Shown here one piece after another: positions 10,236-19,375 of a stretch of DNA of 64,000 nt (positions are counted from its first letter, which is position 1; each line of letters begins with the position of its first letter). The position numbers were made by a program, and so were the translations under genes. Below the pieces are notes generated by a model, which was not told where the DNA came from, ran no database searches, and worked only from the letters and a program-made list of their open reading frames with translations. Source of the stretch: Nitrospirota bacterium (lineage in GTDB: Bacteria > Nitrospinota_A > UBA7883 > JACRGQ01); assembly GCA_024275955.1 (NCBI GenBank), contig JAJRYD010000004.1, forward strand, positions 69,585 through 133,584, given 5' to 3'.

Positions 10236-11027
10236 CTAATCGTTTCCGATAACATCGGGGCTGGACTTGGCGAGCCACTGGAGCATGCTGTTCAGCGCTT
10301 TTTCTACCTTCAAGTCTACCGTTTTGGCGCCGAACCAGATTCCCATAAGACAGGTTCTGGAAGTAGGCTGGAACGAGTTTTCCAGCTCAAGCCTAGTAAC
10401 AAGGCCAAGCAGATTGGTAACGGTAAAAATCTGCGCTGTATCTTGGCCGGCGCTTTCATCGCTTATTTCGATAGCAAGTTCAAAAAGCCTGCATAGCTGA
10501 AGGTCTGGATTATATTCAATTCTTACAAGAGCGCCGAGGCGCGAAAGATTCACCAGCTTGCCGTGGAAAATTTTTCCACCAACTTTAAGAGCAAGGTTGT
10601 GTTCTGGAAAGTGATAATAGCGTTCGTTCTCTCTTCTCGTAGCGTTAGACCATACCTGCCTTATCTTCTCTTGGAGTTCTATAGCGGTAAATGGTTTTAC
10701 CACATAGTTAGAAACACCGTTTTGTATAGCGGTGATGATGAAATCTTTCTCGCCGTGGCTCGACATCATAAGGAACGGAACCTTGTTCCACTCCGGGTGT
10801 TCCTTGCTGTTGCGGATTTCATAAAGAAATTCCTCGCCGCTCATCACCGGCATCTCCCAGTCGGATATGATTATATCTATCTTTTCTCTGGCCATTACCT
10901 CCAGCGCCTCTTTGCCGTCGGCGGCCTCGAAGATTTTCTTCGCCCCAAGACGGGAGTTGATAGCTTGCCTTGTTAATAATCTGACAGTTTTTATATCGTC
11001 AACTATCAAAAAATTTATATCAATCAA
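10236..11027 (-). CDS. Response regulator with receiver and PilZ domains
   Basis: 263 residues. Residues 1-122 are a CheY-like receiver: acidic pair DD (10-11), phosphoacceptor Asp in ISDWEMPVMSG (about 56) and conserved Lys in VVKPF (about 112). A PilZ domain follows, with RRENER near 131 matching the RxxxR cyclic-di-GMP site and NLSRLGALV near 160 matching the second motif (N/D-x-S-x-x-G). It therefore likely couples phosphorelay input to cyclic-di-GMP, as in motility or adhesion control. No kinase is adjacent; a flagellar cluster lies 10 kb away. Confidence 0.9.
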   Translation of the reverse strand: MIDINFLIVDDIKTVRLLTRQAINSRLGAKKIFEAADGKEALEVMAREKIDIIISDWEMPVMSGEEFLYEIRNSKEHPEWNKVPFLMMSSHGEKDFIITAIQNGVSNYVVKPFTAIELQEKIRQVWSNATRRENERYYHFPEHNLALKVGGKIFHGKLVNLSRLGALVRIEYNPDLQLCRLFELAIEISDESAGQDTAQIFTVTNLLGLVTRLELENSFQPTSRTCLMGIWFGAKTVDLKVEKALNSMLQWLAKSSPDVIGND

Positions 11028-11114
11028 TGTACTCCCTCAGCAAAAGTGGCATGACGAACCCCTCTGCGGCATTCTAACCTAATTAGAGTGTAAATTAAAG
11101 GTTACAAAAAAAGC

Positions 11115-11290
11115 GGCAATGTATCAGTTTGAAAATTACAGTCATTATTATTCTCCTCCCCTCGCGAAGCTAGAGGTGAGAGTGTCCCCCGCGAGTGCGG
11201 GACGGAGGGGCTACCTTAAGGGGTACCGCCCCTCAGCCTCCTCCTTTCTCAAAGGAGGGGAACCACTGAAATTTAAACTGACACACTACC
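11115..11290 (+). mobile_element. MITE-like element, family 2, copy A
   Basis: 176 bp beginning GGCAATGTATCAGTTTGAAA and ending with the imperfect inverted counterpart (reverse strand GGTAGTGTGTCAGTTTAAA). It is flanked by a perfect 8-bp direct repeat, AAAAAAGC (11107-11114 and 11291-11298). It contains internal hairpins CCCGC-GAGT-GCGGG and CCTCCTTT-CTC-AAAGGAGG. A clear homologue lies at 39364-39536. It encodes no transposase. Confidence 0.75.
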
Positions 11291-11447
11291 AAAAAAGCTG
11301 GCACGGCACTTTTAGAAGATTTAACAAAACTATAAAGCTATCTTCCCAAAACAGACCGCGATTAAAGAGAGTATAGAGCCTAGCTGGTTTAGCGGTTTTT
11401 CCGGTTCAACAAAGTTTGCGCCTGACCAGAAAGCGATGAAGCGGTTC

Positions 11448-13418
11448 TCACTCCGGCGGGATGACGCGGTTGTCTCTTATCAAGTCGGAACTGAACTTCA
11501 CATACTCCTGCAGAGATTTAATAAGTTTTGCGCTCTTTGCCTTACTCTCCCCCGCGATATTTTTGGTTTTATCTTTTGAAATATTATAGAGGGCGAGGCT
11601 CTTTTCAAGGTCTGACAAAAGCATGTAGTCATCCTCTTGGTATACAAAAAGATCGCCTCGCGGAAGTACCGCCTTTCTTTTCCCCACAGAAAAAAGCGAC
11701 TTGCCCCACGAGGTAAACGGGGAACTACTCTGCATAATATCCATAATGGTCGGGAAAATATCGAGCTGTGTCGCCACGCCCGAAAACCGGCCAGCCTTCA
11801 CAATATCCGGCGCGTAGAACAGCATAGGCACCGAGTAAGATTCGTAAAGCGAGCCGCTGGTCGACTCCCCTTCGGCATGATCCCCAACGATAACGAAAAT
11901 GGTGTTACGAAAATAATCGGACTCCTCGGCTTTTTTGAAAAACCGTGCCAAAGCCCAATCGGAATATTTAAGCGAATTGAGAAACGGCGCGAACGCCACA
12001 GAGTCATCAAATTTTTTAAAAGCCCCTTTATCGGGAAAACTGTACGGCGAATGGGAGGTAAGCGAAAAGACTACCGCCGCAAACGGTTTTTTAGATTTTT
12101 TAAATTCCTCGTCCGCGCGTCCGAAAATAAACTCGTCGTATATCCCCCACACTGGATCGTTATTCTCTTTCGTAAGCTCGAAATCGTCCCTTGATATATG
12201 GTTTAAAAACCCAAGCCTTTTAGCAAGCCCGTCAAAACCCATCGACCCCGGCCTAGCGCCATGAATAAAAAACGTATCGTATCCGCGCTTTAAAAAAAGA
12301 GACCCGATAGGCAAAAAGCGGGTCTGGTACAAAAGCCCTCCCTGCCCAAGCACCATCCCTTTCCATACAGGAAGCGAACCCATTATAGCCGCAAGCCCTT
12401 CTATCGACCTTTGGGCGTTGGCAAGCGCGTTGGTTGCCAAAAACCCTTTGGCTGAAAGAGCGTCGAAATTCGGCAAAGCGGAATATTGCCCGCCAAGCTT
12501 TTTTGAAAACTTGGCGGACCAGCTCTCCATTACAAAAATCACCACATTGTAGCGGCGCGCCTCCTCTGGAAAGTAATCGAAACTTCTCGCAAGCGGATAG
12601 CTATCGTCTACCGTCTCCCTTTCGCCGTCAACAAGGCTTTTGAAAAATTGTTCCCTATTTTCCGGCAAGACCGGCAAAGAGTCGAGATAAGCAAAACCTC
12701 CTTCCCCCTTATAGCTCCTGTAGACGGTACTAAAGGTGGTATAAAGCCCGTTAAGGCTAAGGATGCCAAGCTCCACGTTTTCGTCCTGAAAAGCATTTTT
12801 TACGCCAAGCGGCTTCATCTGCAAACCGCCTCTGATAAAAACAACGCTTAAAAGTAGAATCACGGCCAACGCTATAGGGCCGGACACAACATCCTTTTGA
12901 TGGTCTAACATAAGAGCCCTTTTCTTTTTGCGCAGAAAAAAAGAGACAACCCCAAGGAAAAACCACGCATAAACGGCAAGCCCAAGCCCGCCTATCAATA
13001 TCCATGGCAGGTAGCTCTTTACAGCCAGCATCAGCATCACGTCTATATCGCCGGCTACATTGACTATCTCAAACGTCATATGCCGCTGTACGAACGAGAA
13101 ATAGGCTACATCCGCAACGTTCCATATTATCAAAAGCAGTTCCCAAAAAAGCATGAGATAAAGAAGAGGTTTAACCAACCGCATCCGGTTAGGTACGCCT
13201 GGGAAAAATATCAAAAGCGTAAAAGGCGAAAGCAAAGTGGCGGCGGTGGAAAAATCGAACCTTAACCCGCCGAGCATCGCGATAGATATCTGCCAAAATG
13301 AAACATTGCTAAAAAGGGCGATGTACTTAAAATAAAAAATAAAGCGGACAACGGTAAGGGCCGCTACGAAAAGCAAAAGCAAAGAGAGGAAAAACGAAAC
13401 CCTTTTCCAAAAACCCAT
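11448..13418 (-). CDS. LTA synthase family phosphoglycerol-transferase/sulfatase-fold membrane protein
   Basis: 656 residues with an N-terminal block of five membrane helices (about 8-30, 45-75, 82-105, 130-160, 182-198) and a large extracytoplasmic sulfatase-type domain from about 285. Metal and active-site motifs seen are VIFVMESWSAKF (Glu near 298), QRSIEGLAAIMGSLP (nucleophile region near 337, Ser rather than the Thr usual in LtaS) and IVGDHAEG near 520. Relatives move phosphoglycerol or phosphoethanolamine from phospholipid to a glycan or lipid acceptor and release diacylglycerol. The lipid kinase gene 4 bp upstream in the same operon could re-phosphorylate that product. Confidence 0.85.
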   Translation of the reverse strand: MGFWKRVSFFLSLLLLFVAALTVVRFIFYFKYIALFSNVSFWQISIAMLGGLRFDFSTAATLLSPFTLLIFFPGVPNRMRLVKPLLYLMLFWELLLIIWNVADVAYFSFVQRHMTFEIVNVAGDIDVMLMLAVKSYLPWILIGGLGLAVYAWFFLGVVSFFLRKKKRALMLDHQKDVVSGPIALAVILLLSVVFIRGGLQMKPLGVKNAFQDENVELGILSLNGLYTTFSTVYRSYKGEGGFAYLDSLPVLPENREQFFKSLVDGERETVDDSYPLARSFDYFPEEARRYNVVIFVMESWSAKFSKKLGGQYSALPNFDALSAKGFLATNALANAQRSIEGLAAIMGSLPVWKGMVLGQGGLLYQTRFLPIGSLFLKRGYDTFFIHGARPGSMGFDGLAKRLGFLNHISRDDFELTKENNDPVWGIYDEFIFGRADEEFKKSKKPFAAVVFSLTSHSPYSFPDKGAFKKFDDSVAFAPFLNSLKYSDWALARFFKKAEESDYFRNTIFVIVGDHAEGESTSGSLYESYSVPMLFYAPDIVKAGRFSGVATQLDIFPTIMDIMQSSSPFTSWGKSLFSVGKRKAVLPRGDLFVYQEDDYMLLSDLEKSLALYNISKDKTKNIAGESKAKSAKLIKSLQEYVKFSSDLIRDNRVIPPE

Positions 13419-13422
13419 AGCT

Positions 13423-14340
13423 TTATCTGTAAACCGTCAGACTGCCGGCATCGGAAATCTCAAAACTGCTTTCGCCGTCAAAAAGGTGAGAATAATCTTC
13501 GCCGTCCAGCTGTACCGGCGGAGGCGAATCGAACGAGAGCTTTAAAGGAACATCGCTCGACACGGCATCGGCCTTAAAAAAAACTCGCCCAAAAAACGGC
13601 CTATTAAGCATAAGCTTCGCCACGGCAAACCTTGTTTGCGCAAAAAGCAGTTCCAGCCGGCCGTCGTCATGCTTCCCGTTTTCGGAAAAACGAGCACCGC
13701 CGGCGTAGCTCTTAAGGTTGGAAAAGATAATGTTAAAGCTCTCCCCTTTGTCGGTTTTAAGCATCTTTCTGTAAAAGAGGAACGACGGCAAACCGTAAAG
13801 AAACCAAAGAAACATTTTGAACAGAGGTATTTTCATTAAAAATGAATCTTTATACCCCGCTACCCCTTTCTCGTACTTGCCTACGACAAAAGCATCGAAA
13901 CCAAACCCGATAAAACCAGCGAAGTACGCTTTGCCGTTGACGCAAAAGATGTCGAGATCCTCTCTTTCGGGGTTACCGGCTACCTTTTTCAAAAGCTCTG
14001 CCAGAGGCCTCGGCTTAAAGCCGAGGCTCCTCCAGAGGTCGTTGCCGGTGCCTACCGGAAAGATAGAGACCGCCCCCTTGTACGAAAGTTTTTTCAAAAC
14101 ATTTACAACATGGTGAACCGTGCCGTCGCCTCCGCAAATGAGCAAAACGTCGCACTCAGCTATCGCCTTTTCGCACCACGAGGTATTGCCACCTTTTTCC
14201 GTAAACCCGATGAAGGAGACCACGCCTTCAAGCGACGCGTCGTTTTTGACAGCTGTCTCGATTTCGCTTTTAAGCGTGGCTCCTCTGACGTTACCGGCAA
14301 ACCTGTTTATGAGAACCGATACCTTCCTTAAAGAACCCAA
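13423..14340 (-). CDS. Diacylglycerol/lipid kinase family protein
   Basis: 305 residues with the DAGK catalytic domain: glycine-rich CGGDGTVHHVVNVL (GGDGT at 70-74) and the downstream FPVGTGNDLWRSLG motif that contacts ATP and lipid. The C-terminal half has the beta-sandwich typical of DgkB/YegS, with VQLDGE near 283. It phosphorylates diacylglycerol or a similar lipid using ATP at the inner membrane. It is the first gene of a two-gene operon with the LTA-synthase-like protein, which would generate diacylglycerol from phosphatidylglycerol; the pair makes metabolic sense as a lipid salvage unit, although this is inference. Confidence 0.88.
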   Translation of the reverse strand: MGSLRKVSVLINRFAGNVRGATLKSEIETAVKNDASLEGVVSFIGFTEKGGNTSWCEKAIAECDVLLICGGDGTVHHVVNVLKKLSYKGAVSIFPVGTGNDLWRSLGFKPRPLAELLKKVAGNPEREDLDIFCVNGKAYFAGFIGFGFDAFVVGKYEKGVAGYKDSFLMKIPLFKMFLWFLYGLPSFLFYRKMLKTDKGESFNIIFSNLKSYAGGARFSENGKHDDGRLELLFAQTRFAVAKLMLNRPFFGRVFFKADAVSSDVPLKLSFDSPPPVQLDGEDYSHLFDGESSFEISDAGSLTVYR

Positions 14341-14655
14341 CTAAAATTCCTCATCCATACAGGCTAAAATAGTACCATCACGCGAATAGCGACGCAAAGA
14401 CGTGGCACTGGCCCCCGCAAGTGGTAGATATAATTTACGGGAACTGCATAAGCATTTGTGCCAGACGCACCGCTGTCGCCTATGGCAATGCGCTAGTTGC
14501 GAACAAATAAACTAATCGACAATAAAGGCGTAGAAAGAACAGGCATAGCTGGAATTTTTGGGAACTACGGGAATTTTTGTTTATCGCCAGCGAGAATTGG
14601 CTCCACGCCCTAGCGTGGTTGCAGGTTGGGCGAATATGCAGTTAAATCTATTGCC
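14341..14655. repeat. Intergenic region with short repeat of family 3 (14580-14612)
   Basis: About 315 bp between divergent genes. The right part has GCGAGAATTGGCTCCACGC, a short motif found with variations in several other intergenic spacers of this window (near 26500, 40420, 42855, 48050, 51220, 54845 and 55065). It is followed by a CCACGC-CCTA-GCGTGG hairpin. A GGAATTTTTGTT leader precedes it, as at 54816. Otherwise no gene is visible. Confidence 0.4.
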
Positions 14656-15339
14656 ATGTTTTCAAAAGATGCAAACGGTAATGGAGAATCTGCCTACCGT
14701 CAGCCCCGCCTGATGATGGTAAAAAACCAGCTGGAGGCAAGGGGGATAAGAGACAAGCAGGTGCTAAAAGCTATGCGTGAATTGCCGCGACACCTTTTTG
14801 TGCCGGAAGCGTTCCGCCTAAAAGCATACGACGACTCGGCGCTACCGATAGGCGAAGAGCAGACTATCTCCCAGCCGTACATGGTTGCCGTAATGACAGA
14901 ACTGCTGGAACTGACAGGAACCGAGAAAGTGCTGGAAATAGGGACAGGTAGCGGCTACCAGACAGCGGTTTTGGGCAAGGTGGCGATGCAGGTATACTCT
15001 GTTGAAAGGATACAAAAACTGCTGGTAAACTCGCGCAGACTGCTGGAGAATCTTGGATATACCAACTGCGCGCTGAAGGTTTTTGACGGTACGCTTGGCT
15101 GGAGCGATTTTGCCCCGTACGACGCGATAATTATCACCGCCGGCGGGCCGGAACTGCCAAAACCACTTTTGGATCAGTTAAAAACCGGCGGTAAGCTGGT
15201 GATGCCGATAGGCGGCATGGGAGGACAGATTTTGCGCAAGTTTGTAAAAACGCCAAGCGGAACGAGAGAGACAAAGCATACCGCATGCACTTTCGTTAAA
15301 CTGGTGGGCGAATACGGCTGGAAGGAAAACGGTAAATGA
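14656..15339 (+). CDS. pcm: Protein-L-isoaspartate O-methyltransferase
   Basis: About 228 residues from the ATG at 14656; a TTG at 14626 would add 10 residues that look unrelated and partly derive from the upstream repeat. It methylates isoaspartyl residues of damaged proteins using SAM. Motifs: RHLFVPEAFRLKAYDDSALPI near the N-terminus, substrate loop EEQTISQPYMVA, SAM motif I VLEIGTGSGYQTAVL and IITAGGPELP. The last four bases overlap the start of purM (ATGA). Confidence 0.92.
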   Translation: MFSKDANGNGESAYRQPRLMMVKNQLEARGIRDKQVLKAMRELPRHLFVPEAFRLKAYDDSALPIGEEQTISQPYMVAVMTELLELTGTEKVLEIGTGSGYQTAVLGKVAMQVYSVERIQKLLVNSRRLLENLGYTNCALKVFDGTLGWSDFAPYDAIIITAGGPELPKPLLDQLKTGGKLVMPIGGMGGQILRKFVKTPSGTRETKHTACTFVKLVGEYGWKENGK

Positions 15340-16382
15340 CAGATAAAAACAAAGTTACCTACAAAGATTCCGGTGTCGATATAGACGAGGGGAAGAAATC
15401 GGTCGAGCTGATAAAAAAAGCTGTCGCCTCTACCCACTCGCCGGCTGTACTTGCCGGTGTGGGAGCTTTTGGCGGGCTTTTCGACCTTTCCCAAATCGTA
15501 AAGGAATATAAAAACCCTGTACTGGTGCAAAGTATCGACGGTGTCGGCACCAAGCTGATGATTGCGACGATGATGAACGACCATACAACCATAGGGCTAG
15601 ACATAGTCAACCACGGTTGCGGCGACATCCTCTGCCAGGGCGCGAAGCCGTATACCTTTCTCGACTATGTGGCGATGTCTAAGCTATCGTCCAAGCAGAT
15701 GGAAGAGATAGTGGGCGGTATGGCAAAAGCGTGCCGCGAGGCGGGAGTTGCTATACTAGGCGGGGAGACGGCGGAACTGCCCGGCATGTACAGAGATGAT
15801 GAATACGACGTAGCCGGAATAATGACAGGCATTGTGGAAAAGGAAAAAATAGTAGACGGCAGTAGAATAAAGTCTGGCGACATCCTTATAGGCCTTGCCT
15901 CTAACGGACTGCATACCAACGGCTATACGCTTGCGAGAAAAGTTTTTTTCGATGTTGCCGGTTTATGCGTTGACGACAGGCCGGACGGTTTTGACGATAC
16001 TGTGGGCAAAACTTTGCTTACGCCTCATACAAACTACGCGCCTGCCGTACTAGCGTTCCTAGAAAGAGAGGCTGTACACGGAATGGCGCATATAACCGGA
16101 GGCGGAATAAAGGAAAACTTGGCGAGGGTTTTACCAAGAGGGGTAACGGCTGAGATTAAAAGAGATAGCTGGGACAGCCTGCCTGTTTTCGATTTTATAA
16201 AGAAAAAAGGGAACGTACCGCAAGACGATATGGAGCGCACCTTTAACATGGGGGTAGGGTTCATACTCGCTGTCGATAAAGCTACCGCGCGAAAAGCTTT
16301 GAGCTTTTTCAATAAAAACCGGCACAAAGCTTTTGAAATCGGCGTTATTGCTACCGGTAAAAAGTCGGTGATTCTTTCGTAA
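15336..16382 (+). CDS. purM: Phosphoribosylformylglycinamidine cyclo-ligase (AIR synthetase)
   Basis: 348 residues, standard for PurM. It closes the imidazole ring of purines using ATP, forming aminoimidazole ribotide. Characteristic segments are TYKDSGVDIDEG at the N-terminus, VQSIDGVGTKLMIA near 63, the glycine-rich LGGETAELPGMY near 137, ITGGGIKENLARVLP near 250 and FNMGVGFILAV near 305. It is coupled to pcm by an ATGA overlap, with no other purine gene next to it (purA is at 55 kb). Confidence 0.97.
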   Translation: MTDKNKVTYKDSGVDIDEGKKSVELIKKAVASTHSPAVLAGVGAFGGLFDLSQIVKEYKNPVLVQSIDGVGTKLMIATMMNDHTTIGLDIVNHGCGDILCQGAKPYTFLDYVAMSKLSSKQMEEIVGGMAKACREAGVAILGGETAELPGMYRDDEYDVAGIMTGIVEKEKIVDGSRIKSGDILIGLASNGLHTNGYTLARKVFFDVAGLCVDDRPDGFDDTVGKTLLTPHTNYAPAVLAFLEREAVHGMAHITGGGIKENLARVLPRGVTAEIKRDSWDSLPVFDFIKKKGNVPQDDMERTFNMGVGFILAVDKATARKALSFFNKNRHKAFEIGVIATGKKSVILS

Positions 16383-16459
16383 AGGCTTTGGCTTTGACTT
16401 TTAGATGATATCGGGTCTAATAAAGGCTCCGATGATAAAGAGTTTTTAGAGGAGTTTTT

Positions 16460-17275
16460 ATGCTTAAAATCGCCGTTACGGGATGTGCCGGCAGAATGGG
16501 CCGTGAGATATCGAGCGCTATTTACTCCACAGACGGCGTTGAGCTTGCGGGAGGCACCGAAGTGTCGAACAGCTACGCTATAGGGCAAGGTGTTTTCATG
16601 CTCGCGGGCGCTGGGAGCGGCGGGCCGGCTGTAGTAGACGACCTCTCTAAAATTATTGACGATATAGATATAGTTATAGACTTTACCTCGCCGGTCGCGA
16701 CGATGAAGCATTTCGACCTTCTGGCCGATAATGGAAAATCTATCGTTATAGGAACCACAGGCCTGTCGCCGGCGATGAAAGACCATATGCACTCCCGCGC
16801 TGGCGATATTAGATGCGTCTTCGCTCCGAACATGAGCGTGGGGGTTAACGTCATGTTCAGGCTGGTAGCGGAAGCTGTCAAGATTATCGGGAAAGAGTAC
16901 GACATGGAGATAATCGACATACACCATAATAAGAAAAAAGATGCCCCCTCCGGCACAGCAGAGAGGCTTGCCGAGATATGCGCAAAAGGCGCGGAGCGCG
17001 ACCTTGAAAAGGTAGCTGTTTACGGCAGACATGGAGAAACCGGCGAGCGGACAAAGGACGAAATAGGGATAATGACCTTGCGGGCCGGAGATGTCGTTGG
17101 AGAACACACTGTTATTTTTGCAGGCCCAGGCGAAAGAGTGGAGATAACACATAAGGCAGGTAGCAGGATGAACTTCGCGAACGGTTCGGTGTGCGCGGCG
17201 AAGTGGCTGGCAGGCAAGGAGCCTGGCATCTATGATATGCAGGATGTTCTCGACCTTAAGATAGAAGAGGCCTGA
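16460..17275 (+). CDS. dapB: 4-hydroxy-tetrahydrodipicolinate reductase
   Basis: 271 residues. It reduces the DapA product in the lysine/diaminopimelate pathway. The N-terminal Rossmann motif VTGCAGRMGREI (residues 6-17) binds NAD(P)H, and IDFTSPVAT and GTTGLS follow. The catalytic/substrate loop DIHHNKKKDAPSGTA near 155 carries the conserved HH, K and SGT. A good ribosome site (GAGG, 8 nt upstream) supports the ATG. It stands 77 bp after purM and 45 bp before the EIIA-like gene. Confidence 0.97.
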   Translation: MLKIAVTGCAGRMGREISSAIYSTDGVELAGGTEVSNSYAIGQGVFMLAGAGSGGPAVVDDLSKIIDDIDIVIDFTSPVATMKHFDLLADNGKSIVIGTTGLSPAMKDHMHSRAGDIRCVFAPNMSVGVNVMFRLVAEAVKIIGKEYDMEIIDIHHNKKKDAPSGTAERLAEICAKGAERDLEKVAVYGRHGETGERTKDEIGIMTLRAGDVVGEHTVIFAGPGERVEITHKAGSRMNFANGSVCAAKWLAGKEPGIYDMQDVLDLKIEEA

Positions 17276-17320
17276 TAGGCGTTTAGCCCTATCTAAAAAA
17301 CTGATGCATGGAGAGCTGGT

Positions 17321-17782
17321 ATGGGGATAGCAGAATATATAAAACCGGAGAACATAGTTCTAAACATAGGGCCAACTTCAAAAGCCGAAATTTTTAAGAC
17401 ACTCTCCTCCACCTTCGCTATCAGCGGCATGCTTGATGACAGCGGGGTGGAAGAGCTTGTGAGAAAACTAGAAGAACGGGAAAGCATGAGTACCACAGGG
17501 GTCGGCAAAGGAATAGCCATCCCTCACGCGTCGATAGATTCTATAGAAGAAACCGTAATTGCTGTTGGGGTCGCCCCTGAGGGGGTAGACTTCTCATCTG
17601 TGGATGGAAAACCGGCGACAGTTATTTTTATGATAATCGGATCGAAGTCTGTCCCGCATCAGCATATACAGATATTGGCAAAGATAGTGCGGCTTTGTAA
17701 AAAAGAAGAGCTGATGAAAAAAATTCGCGGTGGAAGCAGTGCGGAAGAGGTGCTGGATGCTATACGAATGCTGGACAACTAA
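17321..17782 (+). CDS. PTS EIIA-type (PtsN-like) regulatory protein
   Basis: 153 residues forming one EIIA domain of the fructose/nitrogen-PTS type. The phosphoacceptor His is in GKGIAIPHAS (His69), preceded by REKxST-type MSTTGVG. No EIIB/EIIC permease is nearby, so a regulatory EIIA-Ntr-like role is more likely than sugar transport. In proteobacteria PtsN controls potassium transport and sensor kinases; here its stop is directly followed by a PII-like gene and two cation/proton antiporters. That arrangement suggests phosphorylation-dependent control of ion flux. Confidence 0.85.
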   Translation: MGIAEYIKPENIVLNIGPTSKAEIFKTLSSTFAISGMLDDSGVEELVRKLEERESMSTTGVGKGIAIPHASIDSIEETVIAVGVAPEGVDFSSVDGKPATVIFMIIGSKSVPHQHIQILAKIVRLCKKEELMKKIRGGSSAEEVLDAIRMLDN

Positions 17783-18124
17783 ATGGAACTGCTCATTTGC
17801 GTTATAAACAAATCGGAACTGCTGGACGAGGTGTTGGCAGGGCTTCTGGAAGCCGGCATAACAGGCTGTACTGTCATAGAGTCGCAAGGTATGGGCAAAA
17901 TAATCTCGCAGGATATACCTATTTTTTCCGGCTTTACATCTCTTTTTGCCGGAGCGAGAAAATCGAACTACACCATTTTTTCCGTGATAAAAGACAAAGG
18001 GCTGACCGATGAAGCTATCAAGGTTATACAGGATATCTACGGAAACTTCGACGGGGCGAATACCGGCATCCTCTTCACCATTCCTATCAACCGCTGCGAA
18101 GGGCTTTCGCAAGGGCTTGCCTAG
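17783..18124 (+). CDS. PII-like signalling protein
   Basis: 113 residues starting immediately after the EIIA stop. The pattern LLICVINKSELLDEVLAGLLEAGITGCTVIESQGMG and the following beta strand TIFSVIKDK match the PII/CutA-like ferredoxin fold; the region after QGMG corresponds to the T-loop position. Canonical GlnB signatures such as the uridylylated Tyr are not present, so this is a PII-like protein. Such proteins often bind nucleotides and regulate a neighbouring transporter; the antiporters directly downstream are the obvious candidates. Confidence 0.7.
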   Translation: MELLICVINKSELLDEVLAGLLEAGITGCTVIESQGMGKIISQDIPIFSGFTSLFAGARKSNYTIFSVIKDKGLTDEAIKVIQDIYGNFDGANTGILFTIPINRCEGLSQGLA

Positions 18125-18190
18125 CGCCTCTTTGGTGCCTCTTTTTGTTTCGCCCTGTTTAACCTGCCGTAAAAACTGGGAAGAAACCTG

Positions 18191-19375
18191 ATGCTGGCGA
18201 TACTAGGGCTTGTAATAATAATCACCATAGGCTGGCTTGGCTCTATCTATATCTTTTCCAAGGAAAAACTTCCAACATCGCTTAGATACCTTTTCTTTTC
18301 CGGCTGGGAGTTCATACTTATAGGAATAGCGATGGGGCCTTACGCTCTAGATCTTTTCCCGCTGGAAATAATTCTCCAGCTTGATCCTCTGGTTCATCTG
18401 GGGCTTGGGTGGGTAGGGCTTTTTATCGGCCTGCAACTTAAATGGAAAGACCTTAACAGGCTACACCCGGAGCATTTCCTTGTTACCACGCTTCAGTCTG
18501 TTTTTACCGGCCTTCTTGTAGCTATGGTTTCTTGGCCTATCCTTGAGCATTTTTTTCAAATAAACGAAAACACCCTTCCGATAGCGGTAACTATACTCGC
18601 CGCTTCCGCCGCCCTTTCCTCTCCCACCGTGGTTTTTCTTTTAAGCAGGGAGACAGGGTTCAAGGATGAGGTTATCAGGCTTTTACAGATGATAACAAAC
18701 CTTGACGGAGTGATATCTATACTTGCCGTTGGGATAGGGTTTACACTGCTAAGGCCGGAAGCCGCCGGAATAAAAGTTCTTATCCTAATTTCACAGCCTC
18801 TTATTGTCGGATGCGCGCTTGGGTACCTCTTCTATCTTATCCCCCATAAAAAACTTTCGGAAAATGAAACGCTTGTCGTCATTATAGGCTTTTTGCTTTT
18901 CAGTAGCGGAGCCGGCGGAATGCTTCAGGTCTCGCCTCTTTTTTTGAACATGATAATAGGAATATTCCTCGCCAACAGCCTCCCTAAAAACGACCCGTTC
19001 TACGCCGCTATAATAAATCTGGAAAAGCCGATGTATGTGGTACTTCTCATAATCTCCGGGCTTCTCTTTACCGTTCCAGGCAAAGGCGCGTTACTACTTG
19101 CCTTTGCAATTATAACCGTAAGACTTGGGGCGAAATTCTTTTTCATTTCCAACATAGCTCCGCGGATCGACCCACATTTAAAGTTCCCGCCAAAGACAGG
19201 GCTTGCCCTTGCATCGCAGGGAGCTATGGCTTTGGTTGTAGGTCTTGCTTTCCTATCATCCAACCCCGGCACACTTGCGAAAAATATTTTTTCGGTTATC
19301 GTGGTTTGCGTTATGGCTAACGAAATAATAGCCCCGTACCTTGTTTCGCATGTCTTCAAGAAAGCCAAACAATGA
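18191..19375 (+). CDS. Cation/proton antiporter (CPA2/Kef-type membrane domain), first of pair
   Basis: 394 residues, nearly all membrane (about 12 segments), with no cytoplasmic RCK/TrkA domain. The family pattern is seen in PLVHLGLGWVGLFIGLQLKW, the SAALSSPTVVFLLSRETG stretch near 140 and LASQGAMALVVGLAFL near 340. It would exchange Na+ or K+ for H+ across the inner membrane. It lies 66 bp after the PII-like gene and overlaps the next antiporter gene by ATGA. Confidence 0.82.
   Translation: MLAILGLVIIITIGWLGSIYIFSKEKLPTSLRYLFFSGWEFILIGIAMGPYALDLFPLEIILQLDPLVHLGLGWVGLFIGLQLKWKDLNRLHPEHFLVTTLQSVFTGLLVAMVSWPILEHFFQINENTLPIAVTILAASAALSSPTVVFLLSRETGFKDEVIRLLQMITNLDGVISILAVGIGFTLLRPEAAGIKVLILISQPLIVGCALGYLFYLIPHKKLSENETLVVIIGFLLFSSGAGGMLQVSPLFLNMIIGIFLANSLPKNDPFYAAIINLEKPMYVVLLIISGLLFTVPGKGALLLAFAIITVRLGAKFFFISNIAPRIDPHLKFPPKTGLALASQGAMALVVGLAFLSSNPGTLAKNIFSVIVVCVMANEIIAPYLVSHVFKKAKQ

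Noticed and set aside
11300-11316. sigma-54-like TGGCACGGCACTTTTA
   Set aside because: The -12 element is wrong (TTTTA instead of TTGCW) and no rightward gene follows within 3 kb.
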